A stretch of DNA of 64,000 bases from Palaemon carinicauda (lineage: Eukaryota; Arthropoda; Malacostraca; Decapoda; Palaemonidae), in contig NC_090766.1 in NCBI RefSeq assembly GCF_036898095.1, forward strand, positions 32,313,327 to 32,377,326, read 5' to 3'. Shown here one piece after another: positions 1 to 11,910 of the stretch (positions are counted from its first letter, which is position 1; the number at the start of each line of letters is the position of its first letter). The notes under the pieces were generated by a model that saw only the letters and a list, made by a program, of their open reading frames with translations, was not told the DNA's origin and did not search any database. The position numbers were made by a program, and so were the translations under genes.

Positions 1-468
1 GTCATCGCCCCCGCAAAGACCGTTAATCGCGGGTGATTCATAGCCATTATTGCAGCTATGAAAAAAGTTTTGTCACCCAGTTCCGTCACAATGATCATGG
101 TCAGCGCCGAAACGAACGCACTCGTGAAGCTCATCTCGGCTTCATTTTTCTTGTCCGAACTGCCCGAGGAAGCATTCGGAGAAAGATCCCCAGGCACAGG
201 CGGTCCATTTCCCGTATCATCCTAGAATTACAAAAGTCAAAAGTGGAATATCTAAATGGATTTCCTATCATGAAACAATACAAAGTTCAAACAAATACTA
301 CTACAGTGCAACACTATTTTGGAGACTCCTCCAGAACACAAATCATACAAAACGCAAAACACGATATGCAAGAAATTAAGACGACAAACCACATGACGTG
401 TTCGCATTCAAATAAACGGTGATCTGTGCTTCACCCGTGATCACTACTGTAGATGCTGAGTGACTTAC
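1..468. other. No recognisable gene
   Basis: Probable intron or intergenic DNA. An open stretch at 33-422 shows no family motif and no convincing splice sites. Nothing else could be supported here. Confidence 0.5.
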
Positions 469-585
469 ATAACCAAAGTATCTTTTCATTCTCTTCAGGT
501 ATTTCAACACTTGAAAACTGTCATCTTTGTCTTTTGCATTTTCTATCTTGGCAAGAAGTTTCCTTTCAGATTTAGAGGGAATGCT
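469..585 (-). CDS. Internal coding exon, 39 codons, unidentified gene
   Basis: On the minus strand this segment is bounded by a good acceptor (pyrimidine-rich, ending TTTGCAG, just right of 585) and a consensus donor (GTAAGT, just left of 469). It is exactly 117 bp, phase 0 at both ends and fully open. The encoded segment is charged and probably helical: it starts SIPSKSERKLL and ends KYLKRMKRYFGY. I do not recognise the family. The closing YLxxxxxxFGY pattern is loosely like the start of matrixin or peptidoglycan-binding-type propeptides, but it is too short to assign. It could be a downstream exon of the secreted protein that starts at 45084 on the same strand, since phases agree; that would require introns of more than 37 kb. 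Unlike the surrounding DNA it has no transposon signature. Confidence 0.65.
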
Positions 586-1164
586 CTGCAAAGGCAATCA
601 ATATTTATGTAACACATGGATGAAGCACTAAACATGTCTGAACATTCTTACGTTCTTAATATGCTTGCATGAGAAATTTATTTATTTCAAAAGTGAGTGG
701 TAACACTAATTTATTCTTTTCTACACTACCAAGCTAAAGGATTTTATTCTTCCATAATGCAAGTTAATTAACTTAGGTTTTAAATAGTTTATGTTTTCAT
801 ATACAATACCTCATTTTACTTATGAATAAATGCTCAGAAAGCAGATCAACTAAACAAATAAAAATCTTCTTGCTGTACAGAAGGAATGACTACAGTATTG
901 CTAGCTGTTATCTATCCATCTCTTGCTATCACTGTGAGGGATAAGAAAAGGCAGTTCTATACAAGCAAAAATATAAAAGTTGGAGGGTTGCTGTAAATTT
1001 CATACAGTAATACTTGTTAAAAGTACCCTTGAAGAATGCCTAGGAGTTGGTATTAAAGGTTTAAAAACTATTGTACGGTCATAAGTGTAACTTGGAGACT
1101 TGCAAGAGTTTGAAAGATAGATCTTCAAGATGGAAACGTTCCAGAGGAGTGGGTGATATTATTG
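586..1164. other. AT-rich DNA, no recognisable gene
   Basis: AT-rich sequence directly upstream (on the minus strand) of the exon at 469-585 and directly left of DIRS-A. No further exon, RNA gene or repeat was recognised. Confidence 0.5.
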
Positions 1165-1510
1165 TTTTTGGGCTCAAGCCATGTCATCCTGATGGAAGGT
1201 TCCTTTAGGAAGCTTTCTAAGGGATATTTAGCTACAGTGATACTCCCAGAGAATTGACCATAGGTCTCCAGAATTCTAACTCCTGGCGTGAGTATCCTTA
1301 AAAATTTTCATAAGGATATCACATAATATCAGGGGACGTATTTCTTGATACGACACATGGCAATCTTCACCCCGCATAGAGTTTTCGCTCTGAGGGGGAA
1401 GAGTGGCGAAATTGAAGGGGAGCCCTCATCAAGGTTACCCGGTGGATCCTCTTCCCGCACTACTACAGGGACCAATATAGTTACCCATTCCTTTGTTAGT
1501 AGCGAATTAA
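1165..1510 (+). repeat. Left inverted terminal repeat of DIRS-A
   Basis: Starts TTTTTGGGCTCAAGCC. It pairs with 9078-9405 with only scattered mismatches over about 330 bp, for example at CTCCTGGCGYGAGTATCC. The gag start codon region follows directly. Confidence 0.85.
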
Positions 1511-1557
1511 TCTCCCGCTTGCTCTGGGTGTTTTTGTTACTAATACCAGGATTTATC

Positions 1558-3488
1558 ATGCATTCTCCAGCATCTTCAGCCTCTGGAAAGGAGGAGACCA
1601 AGGTAAAATGCAAAGTGAAATACTGTACCCACAAGAATAAGAACTTTTGTGGTCACACTATGTGCAGGTCTCTTGTCGCCTGCTCAGTCGCAACCAAACC
1701 ATTGAGGTATTGGGACCCCAAGGACTGCAACATCTGCTCGGCCTTGATGATCGAGGGTTTCGGTGATCCCAAGTCGACGGAGTCGAGGGACGCTGCAAGG
1801 GAAAAGCTTCGGAAATGGGTATGAGGGTTCCAGAAGAACTCTCCGGGACCGTACCTTCCCAATGACATGATAAGAAGCATGCTGTTCCCGAAGGCAACAG
1901 CTGATGCCATCGTAACCCAGGCACGATCGGGGCCTCCTTGCGTCCTGATCGCAGTTGAGGGCGACATCAATGAAGCTATGCAAAGCATGGACATCCATCA
2001 GGAGATTATGTCTGAAGTGTCCACGGACACGGAAAAGGATCTCCTTCAAGAGGATCCTGAAGAAGAGGTGGCCCTACCACCTGGAGGAGACGAGGATCAC
2101 GAGTCGACGGAAGTGGAGGACCCCCTTCTGTCTGTGTCGGCATTCCAGCCGGCACCGTCTAAGTCTTCGGCTCCTACCCCTCCATTAGACTCGCTGGATC
2201 AAGCGGTTATGGCCCACTTTACGCTGCTAATGGACACTCTACGTAAGGAAAACGTAGATATGAAGAAGGAAATGACGAAGGAGTTCCGCGAAGCAATTCG
2301 GATAGTCACTTCCCACGGGTCTTACAAGCGACCCAGAGTGAAGGACCTGCCACCTTACTATGAAACCAATCCTTGGAGGTATGCAGAGTTCATGCCAATT
2401 ACCAACGGTAAACTCTACATTTCGGAGAAGATGGGAGCCGTCCACCTGGACGACATCGAATTTTGGCCAAACTTTGCGGTTTACCCGGAGTGTTTCATCC
2501 GGCTAAAGAGTGAGCCAGAGTCTAAAGAAGAGACGGAACCAAAGGAGGTCATAGTCTTCGACCACGACAATGCACAGGCTCTCTTGACGAGTAGCCTAAA
2601 GAAGGCAGGCTATACCACTCTAGAGTTTCTGCACTGAGCAAGAAACACCCTACTTTTCTTGCTCCTTCTTCAAGAGCTTTCCCCTTCTCCTCGAAAGCTC
2701 TTTAAAGTGTGCTAAAAGCTATTGATGCAGGCAAACCATGCCCTACGCTAGAGGAGTGTAGGCCATTGTCTCTAGCCTTGCCCACAGATGAAAAGGAATG
2801 GAAGGAGGTCCACCTAACCTTCTCAGTCTCGAAACTCGATGCGGACATCGCAGGAGAGCAGTTCAGCGAAAACCTCCCGAATCTATCGGACTTTCTCCTG
2901 TGAAGAGAACAGGAGACAAAGGAGAGGCTAGCCGCTTCTCTTTCCTTCCAGAACTGCATGGAGATGTGTGTAGGCGTTGCTAGCACAACACTCCTGGCAA
3001 AGATGCACATGGCCACTCTAGTCAAGGACTTGTACGATTTCGTGAAGGACAGGAGGGCCTGCAGGGAGTTTGTGTTTGCCAATACAACGGTCAAACACGA
3101 ACCCAGGAAGCTGATTACTTCCTGTATCTGGGGCAAGGACCTCTTCCCAAAGGAAGTTGTCCAGGAAGTAGTCGAGAAAGCCGCCATGGAGAATAGGAAC
3201 CTTCTCCAAAAGTGGGGCATTTCTTCGAAGAGAAAATCTTCCCCTGATACTGGTCCCCAACCTATGAGGAAGACGAACAAGCCAAGACTATCTTCTCGGC
3301 CAGTACAACAACGTCCCACGACCATGATGCCCCAAGTGGTCGCTCAACCGCAAACCCCCTTCCAAGTGGTGACCCAACAGCTGGTAGCCCAGTCACCAGC
3401 TTTCAACCCATGTTTTGAGAGGCAAACCCCTACGTTTCGCACGAAAGGAAGAAGATCTAGACGGGGCTCCTCAAGAAACCCCTCATGA
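1558..3488 (+). pseudogene. gag-like gene of DIRS-A, broken
   Basis: Starts with an ATG at 1558. The N-terminal 80 residues carry a Cys/His cluster (CKVKYCTH, CGHTMC, CNICSAL) that matches the N-terminus of the DIRS-G gag by position. An in-frame TGA at 1822-1824 follows the REKLRKWV segment. The same frame then continues to 2637, through an acidic, Ser/Pro-rich linker and the block PPYYETNPWRYAEFMP, which corresponds to the DIRS-G segment around KNNPWCMALH. A frameshift lies between about 2640 and 2708. The last part (2709-3488, with another stop near 2901) carries the conserved LFPKEVVQEVVEKA block and a C-terminal Gln/Pro/Arg-rich tail. Gag-type proteins of DIRS elements are thought to package RNA. 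This copy has no full-length product. Unlike DIRS-G, there is no intron after the Cys/His region. Confidence 0.75.
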
Positions 3489-4002
3489 GGCAGGGGAGGA
3501 CGTGGTCAGGGTGGCAAACCCTCAGGACCATCCAAGCAATGAGATGCTCCAGGTAGGAGGGAGACTCCTCCACTTTCAGGATCATTGGACCTTCGATCCC
3601 TGGGCCCACAGCCTAATCAAGAATGGACTAGGATGGAAATGGAACAAATCTCCACCTTCATTTCCTCAATTCTTCCAACAATCCACCCCCTTACTGGAAG
3701 AATATACCTTTGAACTCTTGGGCAAAAAGGTTATACAGTGAACCCTCGCTACTTCGCGGTTCGACCATCGCGGATTCACCACTTCGCGGATTTTTTTCAT
3801 AACCCATGTCTATACATATATTGCGGATTTTCCGGAAATATCGAAAATACCGCGATGTGACCGATGGTGCGAGATTGGAGAAAGTAAGGAAAATTGAATC
3901 ATGATTGATTTTCAATATAAATGAAACTTTGAGGAGCAACAAAGATATCATTTGTTAGAGAGATAGAGAGAGGTAAGGAATGGGAGGTAGTGAAAAGTAG
4001 CC

Positions 4003-4147
<145 letters not shown>

Positions 4148-4613
4148 TTTAAATGTAATAAACAAAAAAATTTGATAGGCTATAACACATTGGTGCTTAT
4201 GTAATATCAACTGTATACTGTAGACGGTTTGAATAAGTTAAGAAATGGTATAAATGATACTTTGTTAGTGTATTCGTACACACTCAAGAGCGGCAGCTAG
4301 ATGACAGCTGATCTAATCACAGCCAAAAGTAAAAAAAAAAAAGTCAACAATACTCGATTTTTAAAACACACCCGAAATTTAAAAACAAAAGTACACGCTT
4401 TCTTAATGTGCAATTAACTATTTAAAGAGTGGCAATTTTCTAGAATAAAATGATATTTCCCAAAAAATAGTGGTTTGCTGATGAAATCGGATGCCCTATT
4501 TTTGGCTATGATTGAAATGGATGTAGACTCGGCCTAATTATTTCATTTCGTATTTAATTGACACTAAGAAAACTAATTTTAGTTTCTTCATCTAAATGTA
4601 AGTATTGTATAAC

Positions 4614-4616
<3 letters not shown>

Positions 4617-4697
<81 letters not shown>
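4617..4697. repeat. (GA)n microsatellite
   Basis: About 40 uninterrupted GA units inside the non-autonomous Tigger-like element. Apparent Arg-Glu open frames across it are artefacts. Confidence 0.97.
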
Positions 4698-4701
<4 letters not shown>

Positions 4702-4901
4702 TCAGCTGTTGTAATCAAATGGCGTGTTTTTGTTTCGTGAGAATTTCATCGCCACGACTTTAACAACAACATACTGTACTGAACTTTACAGTATTATACA
4801 GACTACTGTAATATGATAAAGTAAAATATTTGTAATCTATTTTATATGAAATGGGGCTATTTTTGTTTTGTTTAAAATTTACATTTACGTATGTAAAACA
4901 A

Positions 4902-4902
4902 C

Positions 4903-4977
<75 letters not shown>
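4902..4977. repeat. (CT)n microsatellite shared with the complete Tigger element
   Basis: About 37 CT units, introduced by the flank ACATTTACGTAYGTAAAACA. The same flank precedes the (CT)n tract at 41897-41994 in the complete Tigger element, so the microsatellite is carried by the transposon. Confidence 0.95.
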
Positions 4978-4979
<2 letters not shown>

Positions 4980-5763
4980 GATTGTTTTCCTGCTTTGCTA
5001 CGTATGTATGATTTTGTATAGATACGGTAAATAATATTTGTAATAACATATTTTATAAAAGCTTTTACTGTAATATCATTATTTATCACTTTCATCATGC
5101 GGGTTAAATTCCTTAGTTTGTTTACTGAGCGTACTTTATGACGCCGTCGTTTCAGGCGGCGTCATAAAGAAAAAAATTTAATTTGGAAGTCCTAAGAAAA
5201 ATTAAGTAAAACATTAGTAATAACCAAATCAACATACTGTACTGACTAATCAATATGATTGATGCAAAAACTAACCTATAAACAGATGTGTAAATGCGTT
5301 TGTTTCTTCATTAGGATCAGAGATAAACGTAAACAAAACATTGGTTGCCATTTTTTATCGTGCTTTTTGGCGTGTTTAGGAAACGCATGATATAAAGTCG
5401 CCTTTAATATTTGTGCCTGTTTTAGTTTAGGGTACTGTATTACATGCATTAAGTGTTCTGTACATTAAAGGGTAGTTTGTTAACAGTACTACGTACAAGG
5501 GAAGGTTTTAAAAGTCTGAATATACATGTTAAATAAATAGGTAAATATGGTGTTACTACTTCGCGGATTTTCACCTATCGCGGCCGCGTCTGGAACCTAT
5601 CTACCGCGATAAACGAGGGTTCACTGTAAGGCAACCGAAGTCCATCAAATTCCAGGGAAGGCTGTTCTATGTTCCCAAGAAGGATTTGGACAAACTCAGA
5701 GTCATTCTAGACTTGTCGCTACTCAACAAGTTCATCGAGAACAACAAGTTCAGGATGCTAACC

Positions 5764-5847
5764 CTTCAACACATAAAGACCCTGTTACCGGAAGGGGCGT
5801 ACACACTTCAACACATAAAGACCCTGTTACCGGAAGGGGCGTACACA
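5764..5847 (+). repeat. 42-bp in-frame tandem duplication in the DIRS-A RT
   Basis: The segment encoding LQHIKTLLPEGAYT occurs twice back to back with no differences, adding 14 residues just before the SIDLTDAY catalytic motif. DIRS-G has a single copy at the same place. Confidence 0.95.
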
Positions 5848-7160
5848 GACTCAATAGACCTGACAGATGCTTACTGGCACCTTTCAGTCAGTCGCCCCCT
5901 CTCCTCCTACCTAGGATTCAAGTTACAAAAGACAAAGTATGTCTTCAGAGCTATGCCCTTCGGACTAAACATAGCCCCAAGGATCTTCACGAAACTTGCG
6001 GATGCAGTCGTACAACAACTACGCCTAGAAGGCTGGTGTGGGCAGCATCCAAGACTGCTTGTCTGCAAGCATCCAAGAAAGTGATTCAGTTCCTGAAACA
6101 TCTGGGATTCAAGATCAACCACAAAAAGTCTTGCCTCTCTCCAGTTAGGAGTTTCAATGGCTGGGAATCCACTGGAACTTGCAGTCACACCGTCTCTCCA
6201 TTCCACCAAAAAAGAGGAGAGAGATCGTGGGTTCTGTCAAGAGACTACTGAAATCCAACAGGATCTCAAGATGCCAACAGGAAAGAGTACTGGGCTCTCT
6301 CAGTTTGCAGCAGTAATAGACCCAGTGCTAAGAGCACAGCTGAAGGATGCGTCAGGAGTCTGGAGAAGAAACGCATCAAACGCTCAAAGAGCTCTAGAGA
6401 GACCGGTACCGACCTTACTACGATCGCTTCTCAAGCCATGGTCAAAGGTCAAGAGCCTAGCAAGGACTGTTCCCTTACAACCACCTTCACCATCGGTGAC
6501 CATTCACACGGATGCCTTGACGGAAGGACGGGGAGGTCACTACCATCAAAGGAAAGCTCAAGGGACCTGGTCATCCATGTTCAAGACCTTTCACATCAAC
6601 ATTCTAGAGGCCATGGCAGTCCTCCTGACGTTGAGGAAGCTATCCCCTCACAGATCAGCCCACATCAAACTGGTCTTGGACAGTGAAGTGATAGCGAGAT
6701 GTCTGAACCAACAAGGCTCGAGATCGCCCTACATCAATCACGTGATGCTGGCCATCTTTCACTTGGCAAGAAAGAAAAGATGGCACTTATCGGCAGTTCA
6801 GTTACAAGGGTTCCGCAATGTGACGACGGACGCTCTATCCAGGCTAAAGCCGATAGAGTCAGAATGGTCACTAGACGCAGACTCATTCTCCTTTATTTTG
6901 GAAAAAGTCCCAGAACTGCAAATCAACCTTCTCGCAACAAGCGACAACAAGAAACTATCTCGGTACGTAGCCCCATACGAGGACCCTCGGGCGGAGGCGA
7001 CGGACGCTATGTCCCTCAACTGGAACAAATGGACCCACATCTAACTTTTCCCTCAAACAAATCTCCTGCTGAAGGTCCTCAACAAGCTGAGATCCTTCAA
7101 GGGAACTGCAGCAGTAGTGGCCCCCAAGTGGCCCAAGAGCAATTGGTTCCCTCTGGTGAT

Positions 7161-8250
7161 AGAACTGAAGTTAAGGCTGTTTCCTCTACCGAACCCAGCT
7201 CTATCCCAATTGGTTCAGAAGTCGACTGTCTTCGCTTCATCACAGAGAACCCAAAACATTCATCTCATGATTTTCTCGCCTTAGCAGTCAAGAAAAGATT
7301 TGGGATCTCGAAAGACAGTACAGTATAGACTTTCTAAAAGAACACAAGTCAAAGTCAACTAGAAGACAATATGAATCGTCTTGGAAGAAGTGGGTCGCTT
7401 TTGTTCAAAGCCAAAATGCCGACGGAAATCTTGAAAGACTTATGCCTGTCCTTCATCCACCTTCACAAGCAAGGCTTGGCTTCCATCACGATAACTACGT
7501 GTAAGTCAGCTTTGACTAGAACTCTTCTATACGCCTTCCAGGTGGACTTGTCGAACGAAATCTTCAACAAGATTTCGAAGGAATGCGCTAGACTTAAACC
7601 AGCAGCCCCTCCAAAGCCCATTTCATGGTCTCTGAACAAAGTCTTATACTATGCTTTGAACTTGAACAATGAAGATTGCTCTCTAAAGGATCTAACACAA
7701 AAAGTGATATTTTTGTTCGCTATAGCCTCAGGGACTAGAGTTAGTGAAATACTAGCCCTATCAAGAGATGAGGGCCATATTCAGTTCACAGAAGTGGGAG
7801 AACTGAATCTTTTTCCCGATCCGACTTTCCTCGCCATAAACGAGCTACCCACCAAAAGGTGGGGTCCCTGGAGAATCTGCCCTCCGAAGGAAGATGTCTC
7901 TCTATGTCCAGTAGAGTGTCTAAAGGTCTATCTTCGAAGAACTTCAGACTTCAAGGGAGGAAAGCTCTTCAAAGACGAAAACCTCAGGATCAAACTTATC
8001 CCTGAAACAACTGAGGGCGAAGCTCACCTACTTCATTCGCAGAGCGGATCCTGATAGTACACCCACAGGTCATGATCCGAGAAAGATTGCTTCCTCGCTG
8101 AACTTTTTTCAGTATATGGACTTTGAGAGATTCCGCTCATACACTGGTTGGAAATCCTCTAGAGTTTTCTATAACATAACGCGAAGCAAGTGCACGAATT
8201 GAAACATTTTGTGGTGGCGGCAGGTAGTGTGGTAAAACCTGTCGTCTAGT
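7161..8250 (+). pseudogene. Tyrosine recombinase gene of DIRS-A, frameshifted
   Basis: The catalytic core is recognisable. The first Arg box (SGTRVSEILALSRD) is at about 7727-7768, and the region from 7371 to 8054 is open. A stop at 8052-8054 and a frame change follow, after which the HxxR box (HDPRK, near 8070) and the YTGWKSS box (near 8140) are seen. The segment that should hold the nucleophilic Tyr (near 8175) is shifted again and ends early. YR enzymes of DIRS elements integrate a circular cDNA by site-specific-type recombination. This copy cannot make a complete enzyme. Upstream, the YR frame is partly open across the RNase H region (6699-7328), as in DIRS-G. Confidence 0.78.
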
Positions 8251-8960
8251 GCTGCGATGAACAGTGAACTGTTTGGGACTGTTACAGTTTGGGTGAAAAG
8301 GTGTTAACACCTTACAGTGTAATACCCTTTATCAAAGGTCACCCTGGTGACACTGGGACTGTTCTTCATAGGTGTAGAATCATACCAATGACACCAGAGC
8401 CATATGTACACTTGTATGCAGTGTTAAAATTCATCTAACATTTACAGTGAAATTATCTTAATTTTGCAAATGATTTTGAGTGGCTAACATATTTTTCTTC
8501 CCTTTCAGGTGATAAATATATATGTACCTTTAGAATGTTGACTGTATATAAATTGATTCTAATTTAATACTCTCGATATTCCATTTATGTCGTCTATACA
8601 AATAAAGGATGAAAATGTATTTGCGTCTTATTCGCCCCAAAGTAGCCAAATAAAATTAGAGTTTTTACTTATTTTCCTAAAATTAAGTATATACTTGAAG
8701 GTGCATATACATGTGAACATAATTATTGAAAGATAATTACATTTGTTCCAACATATATACAAACCTTGTCACTTCTATAGCAAGGATGACATTTCCCTGC
8801 AGGGGGCAGGAAGCCCTAAGATTGTTCCAAGCTTAGTGGATATGACGTATAACGGTACCATCATATATTTATGTGGTCTGGGTGACCATATAGAAGCTAA
8901 CTCAAGGTTAAGGCACTTATACAAACCCACAGATACAGTACTTTCAAGTAATTCTCTGGT
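8251..8960. other. 3' untranslated part of DIRS-A
   Basis: No coding signal. It includes a short inverted stretch (AAGGTGTTAACACCTT near 8298) and, from about 8738, a piece resembling DIRS termini of other families (TTTGTTCCAACATATATACA followed by AAACCTT). That piece may be a solo terminus fragment inserted in DIRS-A. Confidence 0.45.
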
Positions 8961-9058
8961 AAACTTCCATCAGGACGACATGGCTTGAGCCCAAAAAACG
9001 AATTTTGAAACAAATCGAAAAATCTATTTTTGGGTGGGATAGCCATGTTGTCCTGATA
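8961..9058 (+). repeat. Internal complementary region of DIRS-A
   Basis: The left half (8961-8997, ending GGCTTGAGCCCAAAAAA) is the reverse complement of the element's left tip. The right half (about 9000-9058, AATTTTGAAACAAATCGAAA and onward) is the reverse complement of its right tip. Together they template the closed-circle junction, as in the replication model for DIRS elements. Confidence 0.85.
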
Positions 9059-9077
9059 GACCCACCATGCTTAATTG

Positions 9078-9437
9078 CTACAAGGAATGGGTAGCCATAT
9101 TGGGCCCTGTAGTAGTACGGGAAGGGGATCCACCAGGTAACCTTGATGACGGCTCCCCTTCAATTTCGCCACTCTTCTCCCTCAGAGCGAAAACTCTATG
9201 CGGGGTGAAGATTGCCATGTGCCGTATCAAGAAATACGTCCCCTGATATTATGCGATATCCTTAAAAAATTTTCTAAGGATACTCGCGCCAGGAGTTAGA
9301 ATTCTGGAGACCTATGGTCAATTCTCTGGGAGTATCACTGTAGCTAAATATCCCTTAGAAAGCTGCCTAAAGGAACCTTCCATCAGGACGCCATGGCTAT
9401 CTCAACCAAAAATAGATTTTTCGCTTTGCTTCAAAAT
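9078..9437 (+). repeat. Right inverted terminal repeat of DIRS-A
   Basis: Reverse complement of 1165-1510, plus about 30 extra bases at the outer end (AAAATAGATTTTTCGCTTTG onward) that the left repeat lacks. The same one-sided extension is seen at the 3' end of DIRS-F and DIRS-G. Confidence 0.85.
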
Positions 9438-9440
9438 CCA

Positions 9441-9860
9441 TTTATTATTATTACTAGCCAAGCTAGAACCCTAGTTGGAAAAGCAAGATGCAATAAGCCC
9501 AAGGGCTCCAATAGGGAAAATAGCCCAGTTAAGAAAGAAAATAAGGAAATGAATAAATTATGAGAACAAATTAACATTAAATCATTCCAAAAACAGTAAC
9601 GTCAAAACAGATATGTCATATATAAACTATTAACAATGTCAAAACAGATATGTCATATATAAACTATAAAAAGACTCATATCAGCCTGGTCAAAATAAAA
9701 ACATTTGCTGTAACTTTGAACTTTTGAACCGTTAAATTACAGAAAATGTGATGAAAGGTAGTTCAAAAGGTACAGGAATAGAGTCTGGCATGGTATATGG
9801 TTATATTAGGAAAGAAACAGTATGACGGACAATTGAATTGATAAAGAAAAGCAACGAGGA
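9441..9860. repeat. Interspersed repeat, copy 1
   Basis: Starts with a short ATT run, then motif GCCCAAGGGCTCCAA and AATAGCCCAGT, followed by A-rich sequence with AAATAAGGAAATGAATAAA. The same order of motifs recurs at 9868-10130 and 17590-17930. It contains an internal 36-bp tandem duplication (TCAAAACAGATATGTCATAT, twice, 9600-9667). No coding capacity or tRNA-like head was seen. It could be a SINE or a non-autonomous DNA element. Confidence 0.7.
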
Positions 9861-9867
9861 TTTACAG

Positions 9868-10130
9868 ATGGAAGCTACAGCCCTTGTTAGAAAATCAAGA
9901 TGCTAAGCCCAAGGGTTCCAACTAGGAAAAATAGCCCAGTAAGGAAAGGAAATAAGGAAATAAATAAAATACAAGTTATGTAATGAATATTCAAATAAAA
10001 CATTTTAAGAACATCAAAAAACTTTTATACATAAACAATTAAAAGATATTTATATCATCCTGTTAAATATAAAAACATTAGCTACAAGTTTGGATTCAGT
10101 ATTTTTTTTCTAAACAAGTTGCACAAAAAT
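9868..10130. repeat. Interspersed repeat, copy 2
   Basis: Repeats the copy-1 core (GAAGCTACAGCCCTTGTTAG, then CCCAAGGGTTCCAA and AATAGCCCAGTAAGG) in the same orientation, directly after copy 1. Confidence 0.65.
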
Positions 10131-11267
10131 TTTGACAGCAGAGGTACATAGTTACACGAGGTATGCACGGACCTCGATAACACCTTTGATAAACTGAAAA
10201 AGATGCATTAAGGATGAATGAAGGCATTTTGGTGTGAGCAGCTAATGGATTTTATGAATGCAGTGCATTGCAATATGCAGCAGGTGTGGTGTAGAATGTG
10301 GTTTGAGATATGGCTGTTATGTCTCTGAGAAAAGATCTTTAAGGATGTTGCGATGTCAGAAGGAAGAAAATAATTAGGAGATTGAAATAAAAATGGGTCA
10401 TGAATGCAGAATAGTTAATACTGTATAGTGAAACACTTAACATACGGTACATGTAAGAGGAAGGAGTTGACAGTGAACCTAATCAAGAATATTAAAACTA
10501 TGGTTTTTTATAGAGCCTGGTCAACTCTCTACCACATATTACTGTACACTTTAAATAGCAGCGAGTTAGCAAACGAAGATCGCCCAAGTACTGTACAGTT
10601 AGTTAGCAAACGAAGATTGCCCAAGTACTGTACAGTTAATCTTTTAACTTAGGCAGAACTTTTCTTACCAATTTACCACTATTTTAAAGACCTTTAAGGG
10701 TACCAACTCGATTGCGGATACACAGCAGTGACTAAGATGAGGTAAAGGGTTATCAGGTGGGGACAGCCATAATTCGTGGATCTATGACTTTCGTGAGTAC
10801 TGTACAGTATTCGTAGTCCCTGCAAATGTTAAGGACTGAATTTACCTGCATTTTGAACGGTGGCCAGAGAGGTTGGTACAGAGATGAGGATAAAAAAGCC
10901 TATCTCAACATAAGTTAATTACCTATATACATTAGTGTATCACTCTGATGTTTAATAAATTGCTGAATACAGTATACTGTACAAACGAAAATTGCATTAT
11001 AAGAAATTTTCAAAAAAAGAGCAAATTTATACATGGTTCAAGCATAAATTGCCAATAACTTAAAAACCAGTTTCTAGAGAAAAAGAATTGACAGAATTAG
11101 ATTGTTTAGTTTGAATGTCCATTCACTGGAAATAAATGTGAGAATATCATTTTACAACAATTCACTAAAATAAAAAACATGACACTAAGTCGAAACAAAA
11201 CCAACGACTGTAAAACAATTGTTAAACACAGAGTTCAGCTCCCTGAAATATATCAAATCTTAAAAAG
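10131..11267. other. No recognisable gene; one short tandem duplication
   Basis: AT-rich DNA with no coding or RNA gene signal. The only structure is a 37-bp tandem duplication at 10564-10637 (unit starting AGTTAGCAAACGAAGAT and ending GTACTGTACAGTT), with one mismatch between copies. Confidence 0.55.
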
Positions 11268-11513
11268 AATTTGTATTTTTCCTAACTATACAAACCTGAG
11301 CCCTTTAAAATAAGGTATTCAGGGAGATGGAATGGCTATTAAAAATGTTAAAGAGGTAATTACCAACAGTTGGCAAGCGCGAGCTACTTCTGTCCACTCT
11401 CCTCTCAAAGACTCTTCACTTTTGTCCTTTGGGTAGACATTGAGAGGTGGTTGGGGTGGAGAGTTAAACTTTAAAGGAGATGGGTTTGTACAGCTTGGAA
11501 AAATAAAAAATCA
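11268..11513. repeat. Solo DIRS-type terminus pair abutting DIRS-B
   Basis: The left edge reads TTTGTATTTTTCCTAACTA then TACAAACC. The right edge is a degenerate inverted copy (GGGTTTGTACAGCTTGGAAA). This is the layout of a DIRS internal complementary region and terminus without internal genes. It ends where DIRS-B begins, so it may be an older target or a recombination remnant. Confidence 0.4.
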
Positions 11514-11732
11514 CAAATTTTAAGTAACTTGTATTTTTCCTAACAGTACTTACCTCAAACTACTTTCTTAGGAGTACTGTATCTGGGATTCTCCTCCCAA
11601 CCGACCAGAATTTTGTGTAGTTCCCCATCTCCATTTTCTATAGTGAGTCCCTCTGTGGCGGATGGATACTCGCTCTGAGGCGACCCGGGTCAGCGAGAGC
11701 GCGTGGCCAGGTCTCGGTCACCAGTAAGTTTT
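11514..11732 (-). repeat. 3' inverted terminal repeat of DIRS-B
   Basis: Pairs with 17164-17372 as reverse complement. Shared landmarks are CTCCTCCCAACCGACCAGAA, CTCTGTGGCGGATGGATACT and CTCGGTCACCAGTAAGTTT. The outer approximately 45 bp are specific to this end. Confidence 0.85.
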
Positions 11733-11804
11733 TCATAAATATGGCATCAAAGTCCTGTAAGACACTCGGGGAAGGATGGGCGGGCAATGACCAGAAAGTA
11801 GTTC

Positions 11805-11910
11805 GAGGTAAGTACTGTTAGGAAAAATACAAATCACTTAAAATTTGTGGTTTGTTCCAGCACAGAGTACTTACCTCAAACTACTTTCTTAGGAGACTTA
11901 TACTTCAGGA
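11805..11910 (-). repeat. Internal complementary region of DIRS-B
   Basis: The left half is complementary to the left tip of the element and the right half (GTTTGTTCCAGCACAGAGTA onward) to the right tip, meeting near 11863 at an AAAATTT run. Confidence 0.8.

Noticed and set aside
3758..3775. tRNA box B-like sequence GGTTCGACC in the Tigger arm, and GGTTCAAGCCC at 54300
   Set aside because: No box A at the right distance and no cloverleaf could be drawn. Both are parts of transposon ends.
4558..4740. Open frame of Arg-Glu repeats
   Set aside because: Produced by the (GA)n microsatellite; the same holds at 4760-5098, 3899-4210 and 41828-42040.
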